64,000 nt of DNA, taken from positions 16,349,001-16,413,000 of the forward strand of contig NC_052668.1 in NCBI RefSeq assembly GCF_016802725.1, read 5' to 3'. The stretch comes from Solenopsis invicta (lineage: Eukaryota > Arthropoda > Insecta > Hymenoptera > Formicidae). Position numbers and translations under genes: made by a program. Each line of letters opens with the position of its first letter. The stretch's first letter is position 1. The notes under the pieces were generated by a model. It did no database searches and was not told where the DNA came from. It was given only the letters and a program-made list of their open reading frames with translations. Of this stretch, positions 58,241 to 64,000 are shown piece after piece.

Positions 58241-61200
58241 ATTTAATTAAAAAAAATATATCAATTTATTTAATAATGTTTATTATTTTTTTGTTATATA
58301 AAATTTTATAATATTCTTCAAAAGAGTATAAATTTTTTTTTTAATGTATTATATAATAATAAATTCTTCTAAAATTTGTGATAAGTATATTTTAACACAA
58401 TTATCAACAAAATATTCTTTGTTATAGATAATCATTATTTATGAGAACAAAAATAAAAATAAATTACATAAATATTTTTCTTACTAATATAATAGAATTG
58501 ACACTTTTTGTGTGCAACAACTACTTTGTTCATATCGACAAATGGCAGGCTTTATCCAACAATTACCTTATCGAATATTTCAGAACGGCGCTAATAACTA
58601 TCTTACAGCTAATAACTATTTCGTTTAGTATACGCGGAGTACAGCGCGTTTGACGAATGTTTGAAAACGATTCTGGGTTGTCGAGATAGGTACCAGTGCT
58701 TCTCATATAATAAGAAAAAGATACTTTTAATCTTTCGATTTAGATTGCGGTTACGACATCAGAATTGAAAGCAGCGTAGAGCTCAAATTTCAAAAAGAAT
58801 TTTATTTTCGATGAGGCGAACGTAGAGCTTCCTTCGCAAGAAAAAAAAAGTAGAAAATAATTTGTCCGCTATCATGTTTGTGTTTAGGATTTTTCGATTA
58901 CGTTGCGTCCGCAACGCGAAGCGTCACCGGCGAAGGGACGTCCATTATGTCGTCGTAATACGAAGCAGCGCTTACGGCGAGCAATCTGCTGATAGACGTC
59001 GTCCGCAAAGGAGGAAAATAAAGCCATAAATCCAATTTCGTGGCAAGGCAGGGACACGAAGGGATGCGCGAAGGGACGGACGAATGGGCGGGCCAGCGAG
59101 CGAGCGAGCGAGGCATGGAGGCGACAGGCGAGGTCGCGGGTAAGTACACGAGATACAAGAGTTCAAGCATAACACGGAGATCATGCGACGTACGACGAGA
59201 CGGTCAGAAAATCATGGGTCGGCAAGGGTAAGGGGACGGGCGCGAGGTGCCGGCGCGTTTGATGGTCGTCGTGGGCTGCACGGACATTCGACGGCTAATC
59301 GATATCATCGAAGGTATCCGGGTCATCGGGTTATCGGCCAGTCGTCCGCACCTGTCCGCTTATTTCGTCAGCGCCGTGTCAGTGTTCTATGACAGCACGC
59401 TCTCTATACATTTTGCGCTTTGTGACGCGCACGCGGCGGTTTTTGCGCCCGGGAGAACGCCCGGAAAATTGCAGCCGAGCGCAGTCGGGCTGCTCTTTTC
59501 GCGAATCGATTCGCGTACACGCGCGCGCCGACACGCGCTGCACGATTTGATATTTTTCCTCTTTCTCTCCGTCTCTGTGCGCGCGGCGTGTGACAGACTC
59601 CGCTCCACGGCTCCCCGAGAGCGATATCTAATTCACGCGTAATACCTAATACGTGTGAGTGCTGACACACGAGAACGTACGCGCCGACACGTGCGCGTAT
59701 ACGGAGCTGCACAGAATATTCCGCGATGTGAATTTTGCCTTTCAATCTATCGCACGTTTAAAAAAATTGACGCGCGATCGTTTCCTTTGAACGCTACTTG
59801 TGCTCGCAATTACGTGCACATGAGATTATTTATATTCGCAAAACCCTGCGGCCGTTACATTATTAAATTAATTAAATTGAGAATTAAATAATATTGGGAT
59901 TCGTTATTAATTATCCGTTTTTATTTTCTCTCTCTCTTTCTTTTTTCCTTCCCCTCCCCTTTTCAATCTCTTTCCTGAGCTGGGAGAATCCAAAAATTAA
60001 CAAGATACGAAACAGCTAAAACAGCGAAAAAATAAATATAATGTGACGTGATTACGAAAAGTAATCTGCTTCTTTTGAAGTCGGAGAATACAATCGGGAA
60101 TAACTGGCATGTTTTGCGGTTAGCCCTGTAAACAGGGGATGTTTGGCTGCAAGCCCGTTCGATTTTTGATGCAGTTATATTAACGTCCGGTGAATGCAAA
60201 AATTTCAAGTCGGACATATTTATCACGAAAATATATTTACGTGCGCGCCGGCTGCGGACAAACTGCTTTTATGCGTCACGCTAATGAGCAATAACGACGA
60301 TAGCGCGGCGGTTTGTGAATGAAACACAAAATCGAGCCATTTATTGTTTGTCCCGAACATTGTTCCAATGGTAAATACAATTGCTATTTCATCTGTACTG
60401 GCGAATGATTTCTCATTAGAGGAAACAACGGATGTCGGATTATAGATTATTTCGACTGTACAATTTGAATTTACCACGCGTTGAAATAACGCCCGGTCCG
60501 TTGAAAAAATTTTAAAATAATTTACGTCGAGGATTATGCGCATTATTGCTGAAAAAATTTGATATAAAATTCGATACACGAATTTCTTCTTGCATAGCTA
60601 AATAAAAATTTAAGTGATATTTTGTCGATATTGTTTACGGTAGATTCATTATTCAGTCATTATTTAGCCATTATGCCAAACGAAATAAAAAATGTAAAAA
60701 CACTGTATTAACAACGGAGAAATAATCAATTTGTAACTAGATTTAATTAAAGCTCTTTCTTTTGTAATGATTGTTTACGTATAACACACCAGGAAATTCC
60801 GCCATCGTAAATATTCCTTTTACGAATATTTTCAGAAAATTATTTTCGGTTTTTTATGGAGAATATATGTATAACGCGGAAATATTATAAAGGGGGGTGG
60901 CTTTTTCGCGGGCACCGCCACGCGTATCGATAATATAAATAATTCGTCGCTTGTTAGCAATTGTGAAATTGTTGGTGATTTATACTACTGCCTATATTAC
61001 AAAACATGGTACGGCTATGGTAATAATTAAATAAATTCGTAAAATAAATTATATTTTCTGCGCCCGCGTACGTATGCAAAATATGTAGGTATTGGTTGCC
61101 ACGAAAATATTTCTCATTCGATAGTTGGGAATTTCATATGTTTCCGCGATGTTTTTTTATTTAATAAAGAATATTGTAATTCGGATATATTGTTTCGCAA

Positions 61201-62315
61201 ACAAGACTAGTCTCTTTTGACGTAGTGGAAGTAGTACAATTTTTCAATCTTTCTGAAGCGAAACGCGAGATGCGAAATGAAATATTCGCGCAATCTCTTC
61301 AGGGATGGAAGAATATTTCAACGTGCGTGCTTCAGGGTTAACGTAGACGACGTGCAGAGGTATACGGCTTGTTCCGTCGCGGATTCAATTAGAACGTACT
61401 AATGGCAGACGTTAATACAAAATTAATCAGACATCCCCATACTCTTTGGACGGGACGCAGTTTTGCTTCTAATTTACAGCAAATTCCGCGGGTTACTTCA
61501 TACTTTGATACGGAAAACTGTAAGTCTGTCGGGCTCGCGAAGTTGGCAGCTAAATGTCGTGTGCATAATCTACTTGTTAACTAGTTAATTCAGTTAAGTT
61601 TTGTAAGTTCCGCCGCGCGTAAACATAACTGGCGGACGAGGCGAGTTGGAAGCGGCAGATTTAGTCAAGCCGAAATAAAGCGATTGCGTTCCGCGCTATA
61701 AATTACGATCTCGAATACTTGCGATTTCCGAGAAGGCAAACTCGCGGGAGTTTGTTGCACCGGCCGTCTTTAAAACAGTTCTTGATACAATGGGTCACTC
61801 CGCGAAAATTCCAACGAAATCGCATTTACACCGTCAACCTTCTTGTGTAAAGTATGAATTATTTTTTGCGTTGAATTTCAATAGAAATATTGCCTTACTT
61901 CTATGTCTTTACCATTTTGTACAGAAAGAAAGAGAGATATCAAATATATTAATACTGAAACACTTTGTTACATATTTTGAATAATATATTGCGTCATTGT
62001 TAAAGTCAGTTTTTAAGTGTAGCAATTTAACCCATCAAGTCTAAGAAGGCCCTTATGCGCTTTTTTTTTAAATTCTAGTAATTTAGATCGCGATCAAAAT
62101 TTTTAGATCGCAATTTAGAAGTAAAGAATTTTTTTTTTTTTGAAAATTTAATCGACGATGAGATGAAATATTTAGAAAAAAAATAAAGATTGGTGAGGTG
62201 AAGGAAAAAAAGAAAACTTTTACTTTTTTTATTGATAAATAAATGATTTCGCTTTTTTGAGTAGAATTTGATATAATTATTATTTGAGTGATATATAAAA
62301 AAATTACGGATTTAT
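58241..62315. other. Intergenic DNA with GC-rich island at 58.9-59.7 kb
   Basis: The island is GC- and CpG-rich. On the plus strand a frame starting MEATGEVAG at 59115 meets a GTAAGT donor at 59140, so a first exon of a rightward gene is possible. Long overlapping frames on both strands (up to 131 codons) have no recognisable domain. The rest is AT-rich with nothing identifiable. Confidence 0.3.
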
Positions 62316-62601
62316 GGGGATAAAAGTGAGTAAAATTGTAACAAAAAATGTTTTGTTCATTTTTTATATGTATTTCGATGTTATATTTCGATAAAGATTT
62401 TGAGATTAAAATTTATACCGTCATCTACCCTCATAGGGGTTGAAAGAGGTTAAATAATTTTTTTTTTATTTTGCTCGTCCCAACCCCTATAAGGGTAGAG
62501 GATGGTACAAACTTTAATCACAAAATCTTTATCAAAATAATATCAAAATAACATAAAATGCATAAAAAAAGCAAAAAAAAATGTTTACAACTTTAATCCC
62601 C
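62316..62601. mobile_element. MITE-like foldback, arms about 125 bp
   Basis: Left arm 62316-62442 and right arm 62481-62601 are inverted relatives: GGGGAT at the outer ends, GATAAAGATTTTG(A/T)GATTAAA in the middle and CTACCCT(C/T)ATAGGGGTTG at the inner ends, around a T-rich loop of about 38 bases. No coding sequence. Confidence 0.65.
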
Positions 62602-64000
62602 TTTTCTCTTTTCTATCCTTTTAAATTTATATATTTTATTATATATTTTATTTAAATAATATTATATTAAGTTATTTTACTTAAAAAAATAAACGAAATT
62701 GTTTATTTGTTGAATATTGAATGAGTTAATAGAAATGCAGGGTCTCTTACTTTTTTACATCCACATTTATCCATATATTTTTTTGTAGGTATTTTACTCC
62801 ATCACCGACTAGATTTTTGGAAAAAGCGATTCTTTTTACCTCTAAAAAATATCAATTGCGCTTTAAAACTATTAATTAGAACCTGAGTTATAAGGATTTA
62901 AAACAGAAAATTGCGTAAAGATTTCCTGGAATTTAATGAATTAATATAAAAATAAATAACGATAATCTTTATTTAAACGTTACCTAGAGTGCTACAAAAC
63001 TGTGATGAAAAAGATACATAGACGTGTCTATTACGTCTCATTGTCAGTGAATAATTTAGAAATCATATCACGGGAAACTTTATTTGCTCACCAATGGATT
63101 TCGTGCTACTCGACACTTATATCACGCTAATAGGACTTTCAATTAACGTTTCCAATTATTAATGAGACTTTTAATTAAAGGGATTTATCCGGAAATCGGC
63201 TTAAAAGCAGCCGGGTGTGCGGATCAAATCGTCGCGGACAAACGGATTAAGCGATAGAAATTGAATTCTTGATTATTCGATTTTTCTACTTTCTACGCGA
63301 AACAGCAGACTCATTCATCAATAATTATTTCCGCTCGTTAGAGACAGTATACGATGCCAATGCATGCGTACAATACCTTTGTGTAACATTGCTCTTTGGC
63401 AAGATATGTGACAAAGGTAATTGCTGTATAATTTGCGGTAATGTATAGAATTCCTTACTGTGTGTACGTATGTATGTACTGTAAATGAAATAATAAAAGA
63501 TATAGTTTAAATTTTAACTGTGTGTACACATACAATTTTCAAATTTTCTCACTTTTTATTTCGTTTATCTTGTCAAAAATCGAATGAAACTCTTTGATGT
63601 TGCTTTTCTTTGTTCACCCCAGGATTTATTCTCTTCAGTTTTATTTTGGTTTTGCATTATTTGTTCACCGGTAAAGAAAATCGCCGAAAGGCACGATTGA
63701 TTTTTCCTTCGATAAGTTTGCGATGCTTGAGGTTTGTGTCATGCGGCGATGGACGGTTGGCAAAGCCATACGTTTTAATTTTCATGCAAAATCACACAAG
63801 CGACAAATCTCTGCTTTCGATGCGACGTTTACGCTTATTAAAAAACTGCGCGATCTTTCCAAACAACTAGCATGGAGGTACGTGCATCGAAAGCTATTTT
63901 TATTTATGTTCTCATCTATATTGCGCGCGCGAAACCGCCGCGGACTGCATCGCGCGGTCTGCGTTGTATTTTGTCGGTGCCCGGCTCTATTGATTTTCCT
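62602..64000. other. Right-end DNA, no gene recognised
   Basis: AT-rich to about 63.0 kb, then mixed. The last 100 bases are CpG-rich and may enter another island. No supported coding region. Confidence 0.45.

Noticed and set aside
59247..59642. 131-codon plus-strand frame
   Set aside because: CpG-island sequence with frames open on both strands; no family resemblance.

Overview
The window looks like nuclear DNA of an insect, most likely a hymenopteran (ant, bee or wasp; species not determinable from sequence alone). It is AT-rich with GT-AG introns, many short foldback elements and microsatellites, and local CpG-rich patches that show little CpG depletion. There are two firmly recognisable genes.

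(1) timeout (TIMELESS-family, also called tim2/TIM-2, the fork-protection orthologue of vertebrate TIMELESS). It lies on the minus strand from a CpG-rich promoter near 56.2 kb leftwards. I reconstructed 14 consecutive coding exons between 55753 and 38085. Every splice site is GT-AG and every junction keeps the frame, giving 651 codons from the start methionine (the N-terminal TIMELESS domain and the block after it). The last exon seen ends in a phase-1 donor at 38084. No convincing later exon was found, so the rest of the protein is probably encoded left of position 1 and intron 14 would be at least 38 kb.

(2) An intronless plus-strand coding region, 8530-11295 (921 aa), inside that giant intron. 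It encodes a type I leucine-rich-repeat membrane protein: signal peptide, LRRNT cysteines, about 16 LRRs, LRRCT, Ser/Thr-rich stalk, one TM helix and a 30-residue tail. Position, strand and architecture fit 2mit, the LRR gene nested inside timeout in Drosophila. A TATA box, an Inr-like site and a 41-codon upstream ORF precede it, and candidate poly(A) signals follow it.

Other regions: 1-38084 is intron 14 of timeout, carrying 2mit, several foldback/MITE-like elements (5.7, 16.8-17.8, 22.2 and 29.1 kb), microsatellites and GC-richer islands. 38183-43829 is intron 13. 43830-55753 is the compact exon cluster, interrupted by the 6.2 kb intron 6. Intron 6 holds a 1.67 kb element with about 120 bp inverted ends, a CpG island with an almost loopless 219 bp imperfect palindrome, a candidate first coding exon of another plus-strand gene (50768-50780) and a small foldback. 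56.2-64 kb is upstream/intergenic DNA with a possible divergent promoter, further foldbacks and a GC-rich island at 58.9-59.7 kb. No tRNA, rRNA or CRISPR was supported. The most notable biology is the conserved nested arrangement timeout/2mit, and the set of palindromic structures in its introns.
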